Notes: generated from the letters alone by a model not told the origin. Positions 8,670 to 17,430 are shown, counted from the first letter of the stretch. The stretch is DNA of 64,000 nt from Conexibacter arvalis (GCF_014199525.1 NZ_JACHNU010000001.1:1466182-1530181), one strand, 5' to 3'. Made by a program: numbers and translations.

Positions 8670-8890
8670 GCGCGCTCGCCCGGGGCGGGCGGGCCGGAGC
8701 GATGTGGCGAGGCCGCCGCGACCGCGGCGCGATCGGGGCATACGGAAGGGCCGCCCTCGTTGTCTTCACTAGGAAGATTCGATTGACGACCCTTCTGACA
8801 GAGCAGTGTCGTCTCATGCGCCGCCGGGCGCATCCGTAGAAAGTACGGATCGTTACAAGGGTGGCGCGTCGGCGGGGTGGCTGGTGAGGT

Positions 8891-9000
8891 GCGCGCGCGG
8901 TTGGCGAGGCGGGCGCGGAGGTGGGGGTGTGGTCTGGCGGGGCGGGCGCGGAGGTGGGGCGAGGTGTGTGCGCGGTTTGGCGAGGCGGGCGCGCGCGAGG
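8891..9000 (+). repeat. G-rich imperfect tandem repeat
   Basis: Three diverged copies of a ~22-base unit beginning GGCGAGGCGGGCGCGGAGG start at 8903, 8936 and 8979 (33 and 43 bases apart). The plus strand has many GGG and GGGG runs, so G-quadruplex formation is conceivable. It contains no supported gene. Confidence 0.6.
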
Positions 9001-9200
9001 GTCGCGGGTCGGCTCGCGGGGCGCGCTCCGGGAGGTGTGCGGCGGTCGTCGGCGGCGCGCTCGGATCGCGTGCCGATCGTCACGATCCGGAAAAAAGAGC
9101 GATCTGCGGGTAGAGGCAGTCCGCGTGCGCACGCGGGCGCCATACCGATCCCCAGACCCCCCAAATGTACTAGTTGACGGGAGGGATGCAAGTTGAGAAG

Positions 9201-9212
9201 ACTGTAGACAGT
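9201..9212. promoter_or_regulatory. GTATAC-type palindrome, variant (ACTGTAGACAGT), before ubiD
   Basis: Same outer sequence as the other boxes of the island (ACT...AGT) but with core GTAGAC. It lies 21 bases before the ubiD ATG, with the ribosome binding site between. Probably the operator of this transcription unit. Confidence 0.55.
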
Positions 9213-9233
9213 AACCCGCATACAGGAGTGAGA

Positions 9234-10622
9234 ATGCCCAAGGATCTTCGGACGTTCATCAAGCAGGTGGAGGAGGCCTACCCCTCCTCGTACCTCAAGA
9301 CCTCGAAGGAGGTCGACCCCCATCTCGAGCTGACCGGGGTCCTGCGCAAGTTCCAGGACGACGGCCAGTTCCCGATGGTCCTGTTCGAGAACGTCAAGGG
9401 CTGCGACGTCCCCGTCCTCGGCAACGCGCTCGGCCACCGCGACCGCCTCGGCCTGCTGTTCGACACCGACAGCGCCGGCCTCGCGCACGCCTATGACGAT
9501 CGCCAGGGCACGCTCATCCCGCCGGAGCGCGTCGAGACCGGCCCGGTCAAGGAGGTCATCCAGACCGGCGACGACGTCGACGTCACGAAGATCGCCAACA
9601 TCTTCCACTGCGGCGAGGACGGTGGCGAGTACATCTCCTCCGGCGTCACCGTCGCGCAGGACCCCGACAACGGCGCCTACAACGCCGGCATCTACCGCAT
9701 CCAGGTGATCGGCCCCAAGGAGCTGCGGCTCGACCCGGGCGCCTACTCGCACATCTGGCACATGCACCACAAGCAGGAGCAGCGCGATCAGCCGCTCGAG
9801 GTCGCGATCGTCATCGGTCACTACCCGACGATCTACATGGCCTCGCAGTACCGCGGCCCGCTCGAGGTCGACGAGATCGAGGTCGCCGGCGGCCTCGCCG
9901 GCGAGGCGGTCCGCATGTGCCCGTCGGAGACGCTCGGGATCGACGTCCCGGCCGACGCCGAGATCGTGATCGAGGGCAAGCTGCTGCCGCACGAGCGCAA
10001 GTGGGAGGGCCCGTTCGGCGAGTTCTCCTGGTACCTCGGCCCGGCGCACGACACGCTCGTCGTCGAGGTGACGGCGATCACCCGCCGCAGAGACGCGATC
10101 TACCAGGACGTCTTCAACGCCCACCCGGAGCACAACCTGATCGGCATGGTCGGCCGCGAGGCCAACCTGCTGAGCAAGGTGCGCGCGGTCGTGCCGTCGG
10201 TCAGAGCGGTCTCGATGCCGTTCTCGGCCTGCTGCCGCTTCGCCTGCTACGTCTCGATCGGCAAGGAGTACGACGGCCAGGCGCGCAACGCGGCGCTGAC
10301 CGCGCTCGGCGCCGACCCGTTCGTGAAGCTCTGCGTCGTGGTCGACGACGACATCGACCCGTACGACGAGATGAGAGTGATGTGGGCGGTCGCGACGCGC
10401 GTGCGCGCCGACAAGGACGTCATCGTCATCCCCGAGGCGTACACCTGCGAGCTCGACCCGACCGCGTACAGCATCGAGGACGACACGAGAAACGGCGCCC
10501 TCAACGCGAAGTGGATCATCGACGCGACGAAGCCGGTCGGGCTGCCGTTCCAGCAGGTCGCCGACGTCCCGGAGGAGGTCTGGAAGAACGTCAGACTCGA
10601 GGAGTTCTTCCCGGTCGGCTAG
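9234..10622 (+). CDS. UbiD family (prenyl-FMN dependent) decarboxylase
   Basis: 462 residues. UbiD enzymes reversibly decarboxylate aromatic, heteroaromatic or alpha,beta-unsaturated acids using prenylated FMN. The catalytic Arg-Glu-Glu triad seems intact: Arg155 in AGIYRIQVIG, Glu258 and Glu263 in WEGPFGEFSWY, with the same 5-residue spacing as in fungal Fdc1. AGGAG is placed seven bases before the ATG at 9234, and homology starts there, so the frame's earlier ATG at 9174 is rejected. It is a one-gene unit led by a box variant at 9201-9212, and its cofactor enzyme UbiX is encoded 27 kb downstream in the same island. The substrate (an aromatic acid) is inferred from context, not from sequence. 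Confidence 0.93.
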   Translation: MPKDLRTFIKQVEEAYPSSYLKTSKEVDPHLELTGVLRKFQDDGQFPMVLFENVKGCDVPVLGNALGHRDRLGLLFDTDSAGLAHAYDDRQGTLIPPERVETGPVKEVIQTGDDVDVTKIANIFHCGEDGGEYISSGVTVAQDPDNGAYNAGIYRIQVIGPKELRLDPGAYSHIWHMHHKQEQRDQPLEVAIVIGHYPTIYMASQYRGPLEVDEIEVAGGLAGEAVRMCPSETLGIDVPADAEIVIEGKLLPHERKWEGPFGEFSWYLGPAHDTLVVEVTAITRRRDAIYQDVFNAHPEHNLIGMVGREANLLSKVRAVVPSVRAVSMPFSACCRFACYVSIGKEYDGQARNAALTALGADPFVKLCVVVDDDIDPYDEMRVMWAVATRVRADKDVIVIPEAYTCELDPTAYSIEDDTRNGALNAKWIIDATKPVGLPFQQVADVPEEVWKNVRLEEFFPVG

Positions 10623-10693
10623 CGCCCTCCGGCGTGCGCGGCCCGCGTCGCCGTTTGGCGGCGCGGCCGCGCCTGGAGCGGGGCGGCAGACGG

Positions 10694-10718
10694 GCGGGGC
10701 GGCCGGTGGCCGCCTCGC
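10694..10718. terminator. GC-rich hairpin between convergent genes
   Basis: An 11-bp stem (one G-T pair) with loop GGT sits between the ubiD stop and the stop of the minus-strand GntR gene. No T-run is present, as usual in GC-rich actinobacteria; a bidirectional terminator role is inferred. Confidence 0.5.
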
Positions 10719-10730
10719 CTCGGGGGAGCT

Positions 10731-11432
10731 CTATCTGCTGCCGTCGCCGTTGCCGGCGGCGGCGCGGTGGAGCTTGAGGACCGCGTCGCGGGTGTGCTCG
10801 ATGTGAGCGACGATCGCGTCGCGCGCGCCGGCGGCGTCGCCTCTTCTGACGCAGCGGACGATCGCGGTGTGCTCCTTGGCGACCTGGGAGGTGCGCTCCA
10901 GCCCGCGGCCGCCGCTCCACATCTGGACGTAGCGCTCGCCCCGCTGGCGCAGCGAGTCGACCAGCTCCAGCGCGGTCGGCCGCCCGGCCGGCGCGTAGAG
11001 CGTCTCGTGGAAGGCGGCGTTCAGCTCCAGCCAGCGGGCGTGGTCTCTCTCCTCGCGCAGCTGTCTGTTCAGCTCGTTCAGCCGCTCGACGTCGGCTCTG
11101 TCGAAGTTGGGGACGGCCTGCTCGGTCAGGTGGCCCTCCAGCAGCGCGCGCAGCTCGTAGACCTCGGCGATCCTGTCGAGGCTGAGGCCGCGCACGACGG
11201 CGCGGCGGTGGGCGGCGGCCTCGACCAGACCCTCGGCCTCCAGGCGGCGGATCGCCTCCCGCACCGGGACGCGCGAGACGCCGAAGTGCTCGGCGAGCTC
11301 GACCTGGTTGAGGACGGCGCCGTCCTCGAGCTGGCCGCCGTTGATCGCGTCGCGCAGTGCGTCGGCGATGTAGTCGGAGCTGGTGCGGCGATGTCGCAGC
11401 TCCGGCGCTTCCCCTATCTGCAAGTTCTGCAC
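10731..11432 (-). CDS. GntR family regulator, FadR/FCD type (paralogue 1)
   Basis: 233 residues. Winged helix at residues ~20-85 (SDYIADALRDAINGGQL, then VELAEHFGVSRVPVREAIRRLEAEGL) followed by an all-helical FCD ligand/metal domain with histidines in AAFHETLY, EHTAIVRC and HIEHTRD. FCD regulators are usually repressors released by a pathway acid. I start it at the GTG at 11432; no clear ribosome binding site is visible, so the N-terminus is uncertain. It is divergent from the molybdenum-hydroxylase operon, with the palindrome at 11487-11498 in between. It closely resembles paralogue 2 (19718-20419), the same length. I propose that one or both bind the GTATAC boxes throughout the island. Confidence 0.88.
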   Translation of the reverse strand: MQNLQIGEAPELRHRRTSSDYIADALRDAINGGQLEDGAVLNQVELAEHFGVSRVPVREAIRRLEAEGLVEAAAHRRAVVRGLSLDRIAEVYELRALLEGHLTEQAVPNFDRADVERLNELNRQLREERDHARWLELNAAFHETLYAPAGRPTALELVDSLRQRGERYVQMWSGGRGLERTSQVAKEHTAIVRCVRRGDAAGARDAIVAHIEHTRDAVLKLHRAAAGNGDGSR

Positions 11433-11486
11433 ATACCGCAGGATACGCCTCGATGCGGTCGGATGGCGCTTGCAGGCAACTGGATG

Positions 11487-11498
11487 AATGTATACAGT
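11487..11498. promoter_or_regulatory. GTATAC box between GntR-1 and the molybdenum hydroxylase operon
   Basis: AATGTATACAGT, one mismatch from the perfect palindrome ACTGTATACAGT. It lies 28 bases upstream of coxM-like ATG and 54 bases from the GntR-1 start, so it can control both. A TTGC motif stands 21 bases before TATACA, as also in the box at 20578. Confidence 0.7.
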
Positions 11499-11526
11499 AG
11501 TCCCGCTTTCGGCTCCCCGAGATGAG

Positions 11527-12408
11527 ATGAAGCCAGCCTCCTTCGAATACCGCGCTCCCGAGCAGCTCGACGAGCTGTTGGAGCTGCTCGCCGACGACTT
11601 CACCGACGTGCGCGTGATCGCCGGCGGACAGTCGCTCGTGCCGATGATGAACTTCCGCCTCTCGACGCCCGAGCTGCTGCTCGACCTGCGCCGCGTCGAC
11701 GAGCTGGGCGCGCTGGAGCACCGGCCCGACGGCGCGCTGTCGGTCGGCGCGACCGTCACGCAGGCGCGGCTGCTGCGCCAGCTCGAGCAGCAGGGCGGCT
11801 GGCCCGTGCTGGCGGAGGGGATCCGCCACATCGGCCACCCGCAGATCCGCAGCCGCGGCACCGTCTGCGGCTCGCTGGCCCACCACGACCCGACCGCCGA
11901 GCTGCCCGCGCTCGCCGTCGCGCTCGACGCGCGCATGACGGTCGCCGGGCCGCAGGGGCGGCGGACGGTCGCCGCCGCCGACTTCTTCACGACCTACTAC
12001 GAGACCGTTCTCGAGCCGGGCGAGCTGCTGGCCGAGGTCGTCTTCCCGGCGTGGCCGGCCGCGCGCGGCTGGGGCTTCCGCGAGCTGGCGCGCCGGCGCG
12101 GCGACTTCGCGCTCGTCGGCGCCGTCGCGACCGTCGACCGCGACGCGGCCGGCGCGACGGCGGAGGCGGTCGCGCTCGTGCTGTTCGGCGTCGGCGAGCG
12201 GCCGGTGCGGCTCGGCGGCGTCGAGCAGGCGCTCGCCGGCAAGCCGCTCGACGCGGCGGCGCTCGCCTCCGTCGAGCCGCTCGTCGCCGAGGCGATCGAT
12301 CCGGTCGACGACCTCCACGCCAGCGCCGACTACCGGCGCGAGATCGCCGTCCAGCTGTCCGTCGGCGCGCTCGCCGACGCCTGGGAGAGGAGCAGCGCCC
12401 GTGTCTGA
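11527..12408 (+). CDS. Molybdenum hydroxylase FAD subunit (CoxM/XdhB-like)
   Basis: 293 residues. FAD-binding PCMH-type domain: IAGGQSLVPMMNFR (pyrophosphate loop) and GHPQIRSRGTVCGSLAHHDPTAELP (the second flavin motif), then a CO-dehydrogenase flavoprotein C-terminal domain. In the family this subunit passes electrons from the 2Fe-2S subunit to FAD and then to an acceptor. The ATG at 11527 is preceded by CGAGATGAG; the frame opens at 11488 but the family N-terminus is MKPASFEYRAP. It is the first gene of an M-S-L-reductase operon (overlap of 8 bases with the next gene), governed by the box at 11487-11498. Confidence 0.92.
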   Translation: MKPASFEYRAPEQLDELLELLADDFTDVRVIAGGQSLVPMMNFRLSTPELLLDLRRVDELGALEHRPDGALSVGATVTQARLLRQLEQQGGWPVLAEGIRHIGHPQIRSRGTVCGSLAHHDPTAELPALAVALDARMTVAGPQGRRTVAAADFFTTYYETVLEPGELLAEVVFPAWPAARGWGFRELARRRGDFALVGAVATVDRDAAGATAEAVALVLFGVGERPVRLGGVEQALAGKPLDAAALASVEPLVAEAIDPVDDLHASADYRREIAVQLSVGALADAWERSSARV

Positions 12409-12904
12409 GCACGCCGTCCAGCAGGTGCCGATCCGCGTCACCGTCAACGGGCGCGAGCTGGCCGCCGAGGTCGAGCCGCGCCTGCTGCTGAGCGACTTCA
12501 TCCGCCACCACGCCGGCCTGACCGGGACCCACGTCGGCTGCGAGCACGGCGTCTGCGGCGCCTGCACCGTGCTGGTCGACGGGGCGCCGCAGCGCTCCTG
12601 CCTCGTCTTCGCCGCCCAGGCCGACGGCGCCGAGATCCGCACCGTCGAGGGGCTGGCCGAGCCCGGCGCGCCGCTCCACCCGGTCCAGCAGGCCTTCCAC
12701 GAGGAGCACGGGATGCAGTGCGGCTTCTGCACCTCCGGCTTCCTGATGACGACCGTCGCGCTGCTGGAGGAGACGCCGCACCCGAGCGACGAGCAGCTCG
12801 TCGACGCGCTCAGCGGCAACCTCTGCCGCTGCACCGGCTACCGCAACATCGTCGCGGCCGCCCGCTCGGCCGAGCGCAAGCTGGCGGAGGCCGGCGATGA
12901 GTGA
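12401..12904 (+). CDS. Molybdenum hydroxylase 2Fe-2S subunit (CoxS-like)
   Basis: 167 residues from a GTG start inside the end of coxM. Plant-type ferredoxin cluster: GCEHGVCGACTVLVDG and a further Cys in RSC (residues ~47-68). Second helical cluster domain: CGFCTSGF and CRCTGYRNI (residues ~107-147). These four-cysteine pairs are complete, so both 2Fe-2S clusters should form. It links the molybdopterin and FAD subunits. Overlaps both neighbours by 8 bases, implying translational coupling. Confidence 0.94.
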   Translation: MSEHAVQQVPIRVTVNGRELAAEVEPRLLLSDFIRHHAGLTGTHVGCEHGVCGACTVLVDGAPQRSCLVFAAQADGAEIRTVEGLAEPGAPLHPVQQAFHEEHGMQCGFCTSGFLMTTVALLEETPHPSDEQLVDALSGNLCRCTGYRNIVAAARSAERKLAEAGDE

Positions 12905-15275
12905 GCTGATCGGCCGCTCGGTCCCGCGCGTCGAGGACGAGCGCCTGCTGCGCGGCGAGGGCGCCTACGTCGACGACCTCCACCCGTCAGGCTGCAGCGA
13001 GGCCGCCTTCCTGCGCAGCCCGCAGGCGCACGCCCGGATCGTCTCGATCGACGTCGAGGAGGCGCGCTCGGCGCCCGGCGTGATCGCCGTCCTGACCGGC
13101 GCCGACCTCGCCGGCGAGCTGGAGCCGATGGTCTTCCAGATCGCGCGGGTCGTGCCCGAGACGGTCAGAGCGTCGACCGGCGCCGTCTCGCGGGTCCACC
13201 CGATGCCGGCGATCCCGGCCGACCGCGCCACCTACGTCGGCCAGCCGCTCGCGGTCGTCGTCGCGGAGTCGCGCTACCTCGCAGAGGACGCGCTCGAGCT
13301 GATCGAGCTGGAGCTGGAGCCGCTGCCGGCCGTCGTCGACCCGGAGGCGGCGCTGGAGCCCGGCGCGCCGCTGGTCGAGCCGGAGTGGGAGGACAATCTC
13401 GCGCTCGAGTACCGCTACAGAAGAGGCGACGTCGACGCCGCCTTCGAGCAGGCCGCGGTCGTCGTCGAGGAGGTCTTCCACTCGCACCGCCACGTCGCCT
13501 CGCCGATCGAGACGCGCGGCGTCGTCGCGACCGTCGACCCGCTCGACGGCACGCTGGCGGTCTCGGCCTCGACGCAGACGCCCCACCAGCTGCGCGACTT
13601 CCTCGCCGGCGCGCTGAGACGCGCCCCCGAGACGCTGCGGGTCCGCGCCCCCGACGTCGGCGGCGGCTTCGGCCCCAAGGGCGCGATCTACCCCGAGGAC
13701 CTCGTGATCCCGTACCTGGCGACGCGCGTCGGCCGCCCGGTCAAGTGGATCGAGGACCGCTCCGAGCACTTCGCCGCGACGACCCACGGGCGCGAGCAGG
13801 TCCATCGCATCGCGCTGGCCGCCGACGCCGACGGGCGGATCCTCGCCGTGCGCGACAGCATCGTCCACAACTGCGGCGCGTACCACACGCTCGGGCTGGT
13901 CGTCCCGTACAACACGCTCACGCACCTGATCGGCCCCTACGACGTGCCGGCCGTCGACGTGCGCCTGCGCGCGGCGATCACGAACACCGGCGTCGTCGCG
14001 CCGTACCGCGGCGCCGGCCGTCCCGAGGCCGTCTTCGCGATGGAGCGCGCCGTCACGCGGCTGGCGCGCGCGGTCGGGATCGACGCCGCCGAGCTGCGCG
14101 CGCGCAACCTGATCGCGCCCGAGGCGATGCCGTACGCGACCGGGATGATCTACCGCGACGGGACCGAGCAGGTCTACGACTCGGGCGACTATCCGAAGCT
14201 GCTCGCACGGGCGCGGGCGCTGGTCGAGGAGGAGCCGTGGGCCGAGCGCGCCGCCGGGCGCCGCGTCGGTGTCGGCTACGCCGCCTACGTCGAGGGGACC
14301 GGCGTCGGCCCGTTCGAGAGCGCGGCGCTGACCGTCCTCGGCGGCGGGCGCGTGCGCGTCGCGACCGGCGCCTCCTCGCAGGGCCAGAGCCACCGCACGA
14401 CGCTCGCGCAGATCGCAGCCGACGCGCTCGGCGTCCCGTTCGAGCGGATCGAGGTCGTCGGCGGCGACACGGCCGCGATCGCGGCCGGCTTCGGCACGAT
14501 CGCCAGCCGCAGCCTCGTCGTCGCCGGCAACGCGGTCGCGAAGGCGGCCGCCGAGCTGCGCGCCGCCGTGCTCGACGCCGCCGGCAGCCTGCTCGGCGCG
14601 CCGCCGGAGTCGTTGACGCTCGCCGACGGGACGATCCGCCCGCTCGACGGCGACGGTCCCGAGCTGCCGCTCGCCGACCTCGCCGGAGCGCTGTCGCCGT
14701 TCAACCCGCGGCGGCCGGCCGGCGCGCCGACCGAGCTGCACGCCAAGGCGATCTTCAACCCGGGACCGGTCACCTACGCCGCCGGCGTCCACGCCGCCGT
14801 CGTCGCGGTCGACCCGGCGACCGGCGCCGTCGAGATCCTCCGCTATGCCGTCTCACACGACTGCGGCCGACCCGTCAACCCCGCGATCGCCGAGGGCCAG
14901 GTGCTCGGCGGCGTGATGCAGGGGATCGGCGGCGCGCTCTACGAAGAGCTCGTCTACGACCCCGACGGGCAGCTGCGCACCGGGAGCTTCATGGACTACC
15001 TCCTGCCGACCGCGGGCGAGATGCCCGAGATCAGACTCGTGCACGTCGACTGCCCGACGCCGCTCAACCCGCTCGGGGTCAAGGGCCTCGGCGAGGGCGG
15101 CGCGATCGGGCCGCCGGCCGCGATCGCGAACGCCGTCGAGGACGCGCTCGCCGATCTCGGCGTCGTCGTCCGCGCCTGCCCGCTGACGCCCGACCGCGTG
15201 CGCGCGCTGATCCGCGCCGGCGGCGGCGACGGGGGCGCGACGGCCGGTGCCGGCGCCACCGAGGTGGCGGCATGA
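12897..15275 (+). CDS. Molybdopterin-binding subunit of xanthine dehydrogenase family (CoxL-like hydroxylase)
   Basis: 792 residues. N-terminal Ald_Xan_dh_C-type domain (RSVPRVEDERLLRGEGAYVDD), then the cofactor blocks DVGGGFGPKG, VAPYRGAGRPEA, QGQSHRTTLAQIAADAL and the C-terminal catalytic glutamate in KGLGEGGAIGPP. It lacks the AYxCSFR loop of true form I CO dehydrogenase, so it is a form II type hydroxylase. The family adds water-derived OH to an electron-poor carbon, typically of an N-heteroaromatic ring or an aldehyde. With Rieske and UbiD enzymes nearby, a heteroaromatic acid is a reasonable substrate class, not proven. The ATGA overlaps connect it with coxS-like and the reductase. Confidence 0.93.
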   Translation: MSELIGRSVPRVEDERLLRGEGAYVDDLHPSGCSEAAFLRSPQAHARIVSIDVEEARSAPGVIAVLTGADLAGELEPMVFQIARVVPETVRASTGAVSRVHPMPAIPADRATYVGQPLAVVVAESRYLAEDALELIELELEPLPAVVDPEAALEPGAPLVEPEWEDNLALEYRYRRGDVDAAFEQAAVVVEEVFHSHRHVASPIETRGVVATVDPLDGTLAVSASTQTPHQLRDFLAGALRRAPETLRVRAPDVGGGFGPKGAIYPEDLVIPYLATRVGRPVKWIEDRSEHFAATTHGREQVHRIALAADADGRILAVRDSIVHNCGAYHTLGLVVPYNTLTHLIGPYDVPAVDVRLRAAITNTGVVAPYRGAGRPEAVFAMERAVTRLARAVGIDAAELRARNLIAPEAMPYATGMIYRDGTEQVYDSGDYPKLLARARALVEEEPWAERAAGRRVGVGYAAYVEGTGVGPFESAALTVLGGGRVRVATGASSQGQSHRTTLAQIAADALGVPFERIEVVGGDTAAIAAGFGTIASRSLVVAGNAVAKAAAELRAAVLDAAGSLLGAPPESLTLADGTIRPLDGDGPELPLADLAGALSPFNPRRPAGAPTELHAKAIFNPGPVTYAAGVHAAVVAVDPATGAVEILRYAVSHDCGRPVNPAIAEGQVLGGVMQGIGGALYEELVYDPDGQLRTGSFMDYLLPTAGEMPEIRLVHVDCPTPLNPLGVKGLGEGGAIGPPAAIANAVEDALADLGVVVRACPLTPDRVRALIRAGGGDGGATAGAGATEVAA

Positions 15276-16474
15276 GCGCGCTCGACCGGATCCTCGTCGT
15301 CGGCGCCTCGCTCGCCGGCCTGCGCGCCGCCGAACGGCTGCGGGCCGACGGCTTCGAGGGGACGCTGACCGTCCTCGGCGACGAGCCGCACGCCCCCTAC
15401 GACCGCCCGCCGCTCTCCAAGGAGCTGCTGGCCGGCACGAGAACGGCCGCCGACGTCGCCTTCCCGGTCGCGCCCGAGCTGGGCGTCGAGTGGGTCCTCG
15501 GCGACGCCGCCGTCGGGCTCGACCTCGACCGTCGCGTCGTCGCGACCGCCGCGGGCGAGCAGCTCGCCTTCGACGGGCTCGTGATCGCGACCGGCAGCGG
15601 GCCGCGCCGGCTGCCCGCCTTCGACCTGGAGCTGCCGAACGTCTTCGAGCTGCGCACGCTCGACGACGCCGCCGGCCTGCGCGCCGCGCTGACCGCGAAC
15701 GCCAGACCGCATCTGCTGATCGTCGGCAGCGGCTTCATCGGCGTCGAGGTCGCGGCGACCGCGCGCGAGCTCGGCGCCGAGGTGACGATCGTCAGCCTCG
15801 ACCCGCCGCTGAAGGTCGCCGGCGAGCTCGTCTCCTCCGTCTGCGCCGAGATGCTCGCCGACCACGGCGTGCGCACGATCGTCGGCCACGGCGTCGCCTC
15901 GACCGTCGAGAGCGACGGGCGGCTGGCGGCGGTCGTGCTCGACGACGGCCGGCGGATCGAGGCCGACCTCTGCGTCGTCGCCGCCGGCGCGGTGCCGGCG
16001 ACCGGCTGGCTGGAGGGCTCGGGCCTGACGCTCGACAACGGCGTGTTGTGCGACGCCTCGCTCGCCGCCGTCGGCGCGGAGCGGGTCGTCGCCGCGGGCG
16101 ACGTCGCGCGCTGGCCCAATCCGCTGCTCGAGGGCATGCCGATGCGGATCGAGCACTGGACCAACGCCGTCGAGGGCGGCGCCGCGGCGGCGCGGACGCT
16201 GCTGCAGGGTCCTGGCGCCGAGACGGAGTACGGCACCGTGCCGGGCTTCTGGTCCGATCACTTCGGCATCCGGCTGCAGTCGGTCGGCCTGCCCGTGCTC
16301 GCCGACCGCTTCGAGGTCGTCGACGGCTCGGTCGCCGAGCGCAGATTCGCCGCCGCGGCCTACCGCGGCGACCTGCTGGTCGGCTGCATCTCCTACGCGA
16401 ACCCGCGCACGCTCGTCCAGTACCGCCTCCGCCTCGCCAGAGGCGGCTTCATGCAGCCGGCCCCGGTCGCCTGA
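15272..16474 (+). CDS. FAD-dependent NAD(P)H:ferredoxin reductase (rubredoxin reductase-like)
   Basis: 400 residues. FAD motif ILVVGASLAGLRAAERL at the N-terminus, PYDRPPLSKELLAG, the second Rossmann loop LIVGSGFIGVEVAATARELG (NAD), and the FAD-binding VVAAGDVARWPNPL near residue 280. A C-terminal reductase domain follows with FWSDHFGIRLQSVG. These enzymes transfer electrons from NAD(P)H to ferredoxins that feed Rieske dioxygenases or P450s. No other such reductase is in the island, so it probably serves both dioxygenases through the ferredoxin at 34194. It is co-translated (ATGA) at the end of the hydroxylase operon, so it could also reoxidise or reduce partners of that enzyme. Confidence 0.9.
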   Translation: MSALDRILVVGASLAGLRAAERLRADGFEGTLTVLGDEPHAPYDRPPLSKELLAGTRTAADVAFPVAPELGVEWVLGDAAVGLDLDRRVVATAAGEQLAFDGLVIATGSGPRRLPAFDLELPNVFELRTLDDAAGLRAALTANARPHLLIVGSGFIGVEVAATARELGAEVTIVSLDPPLKVAGELVSSVCAEMLADHGVRTIVGHGVASTVESDGRLAAVVLDDGRRIEADLCVVAAGAVPATGWLEGSGLTLDNGVLCDASLAAVGAERVVAAGDVARWPNPLLEGMPMRIEHWTNAVEGGAAAARTLLQGPGAETEYGTVPGFWSDHFGIRLQSVGLPVLADRFEVVDGSVAERRFAAAAYRGDLLVGCISYANPRTLVQYRLRLARGGFMQPAPVA

Positions 16475-16521
16475 GCGCCGCCGGCCGGCTCCCGGCGCGC
16501 CGCCGCCCGGCGCCGCGCCCG

Positions 16522-16572
16522 GGAGGAGTGGCGGTCTGGGGGTGATATGCGCCCCCAGACCGCCACTCCTCC
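16522..16572. repeat. Long perfect inverted repeat (21-bp arms), copy 1 of a hairpin family
   Basis: Arms 16522-16542 and 16552-16572 are exact complements with a 9-base loop (TGATATGCG). It lies between convergent operons, so it may be a bidirectional terminator. A related hairpin with the same GGAGGAGTGGCG start and GGGGGTG near the loop occurs at 43885-43939, which makes a repeat-element origin plausible. Confidence 0.8.
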
Positions 16573-16640
16573 GCGCGGCGGCGCTCACAAGCGGCGGCAC
16601 GGAGAGGAGTGCGGCGAGCGGGGGAGCCCCGAGGCGGCGC

Positions 16641-17414
16641 TCAGGGGCGGCGGCGGAGGAGGAGCGCGGCGAGCAGGAAGCCGAGGAACGTGCCGAGGAA
16701 GGCGCCGCCGAAGGCGCCGACGGCCGGTCCGCTCGGGAGCAGCGCGGCACCGGCGACGCGGCCGAGGTCGACCGGCTCGGCCTCGACGGGGGCGGCCGCC
16801 GGGGCGGCGCCGGGCGCTGCGTTCGCGCCGCTGGCCGCGCCCGTGGCGCCGGCCGCGTCGCCGGCGCCGGTCCCGGCGCCGGTCGCGCCGGCGGGCTGAG
16901 CGGCGCCGGCGGCCGGAGCAGCACCGGGCGCGGTCGCGTCGGCAGCGGGGCCCGCGGCGTCGGCGGCCGGCTCCTCTGCGAGCTGCGCCTCGAGTCTCTG
17001 CGCGAACTGTCTCAGCAGGCGGTCGGCGACCTCCTTCATCACGCCGCCGCCGAACTGCGCGACGCGGCCGGTGACGGCGAGGTCGGTGGTCAGCGCGACG
17101 GCGGTCTGCTCGCCGTCTGCGCGCAGTCTGGCGGTGACGGTCGCGGCGACCGTCCCCTGGCCGCGCGCCTCGCGGCCGCTCGCGCGCAGGACGGCGACGT
17201 GGGTCGCCTCGTCCTGGGAGACCAGCTCGACTCTGACTCTGTACGCGACCGAGATCGGGCCGACCTTCACCTTCATCGTCGCTCTGATCCCGTCAGGCTC
17301 GACCGCGGTGACGGTCGCGCCGGGCATCGCGGGCGCGACGCGGCCGAGATCGGTCAGGAGCGGCCACGCCGCGTCGAGGGGAACGCTGAGTGAAAACTCG
17401 TTCGCGATTTCCAT
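16641..17414 (-). CDS. CoxG/SRPBCC family protein with C-terminal membrane anchor
   Basis: 257 residues. Residues 1-150 are a START-like SRPBCC domain (MEIANEFSLSVPLDAAWPLLTDL, ATMKVKVGPISVAYRVRV, FGGGVMKEVADRLL), the CoxG family. An Ala/Gly/Pro-rich linker of about 70 residues follows and then a hydrophobic helix ending in Arg residues, a tail anchor in the membrane. CoxG proteins accompany CO dehydrogenase-type hydroxylases and help recruit or mature the enzyme at the membrane. Start codon 17414 has no ribosome binding site; the palindrome at 17419-17430 ends only four bases away, so a leaderless transcript is likely. It is divergent from the Rieske operon. Confidence 0.88.
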   Translation of the reverse strand: MEIANEFSLSVPLDAAWPLLTDLGRVAPAMPGATVTAVEPDGIRATMKVKVGPISVAYRVRVELVSQDEATHVAVLRASGREARGQGTVAATVTARLRADGEQTAVALTTDLAVTGRVAQFGGGVMKEVADRLLRQFAQRLEAQLAEEPAADAAGPAADATAPGAAPAAGAAQPAGATGAGTGAGDAAGATGAASGANAAPGAAPAAAPVEAEPVDLGRVAGAALLPSGPAVGAFGGAFLGTFLGFLLAALLLRRRP

Positions 17415-17418
17415 GGCA

Positions 17419-17430
17419 ACAGTATACACT
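17419..17430. promoter_or_regulatory. GTATAC box between coxG and the first Rieske operon
   Basis: Read towards coxG the site is AGTGTATACTGT, 4 bases before the ATG; towards the plus strand it lies 26 bases before the 127-residue gene. TATACT at this distance fits a -10 element for a leaderless coxG transcript. Confidence 0.7.

Larger units (their letters stand above)
8670..9233. other. Intergenic stretch without a convincing gene
   Basis: 564 bases between DUF488 and ubiD. Its left part is less GC-rich and holds two back-to-back inverted repeats: ATGCGCC/GGCGCAT (8816-8833) and ATCCGTA/TACGGAT (8832-8850, spacer GAAAG). No T-run follows either, so they are not standard terminators. The middle is a G-rich repeat tract (8891-9000). 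A small dyad GATCGT-C-ACGATC lies at 9075-9087 before an A6 run. The right end carries the ubiD promoter area. Open frames here have skewed Arg/Gly/Pro composition and no recognisable domain. Confidence 0.7.

Noticed and set aside
8816-8850. Intrinsic terminator for the DUF488 gene
   Set aside because: Two short hairpins exist, but 150 bases downstream and without a T-run; left as structure only.
12897-15275. True CO dehydrogenase large subunit
   Set aside because: The AYxCSFR active-site loop of form I CODH is absent; general hydroxylase call preferred.
14996-16924. 642-residue minus-strand open frame
   Set aside because: Antisense to the reductase gene and only overlaps the real coxG frame by its end.
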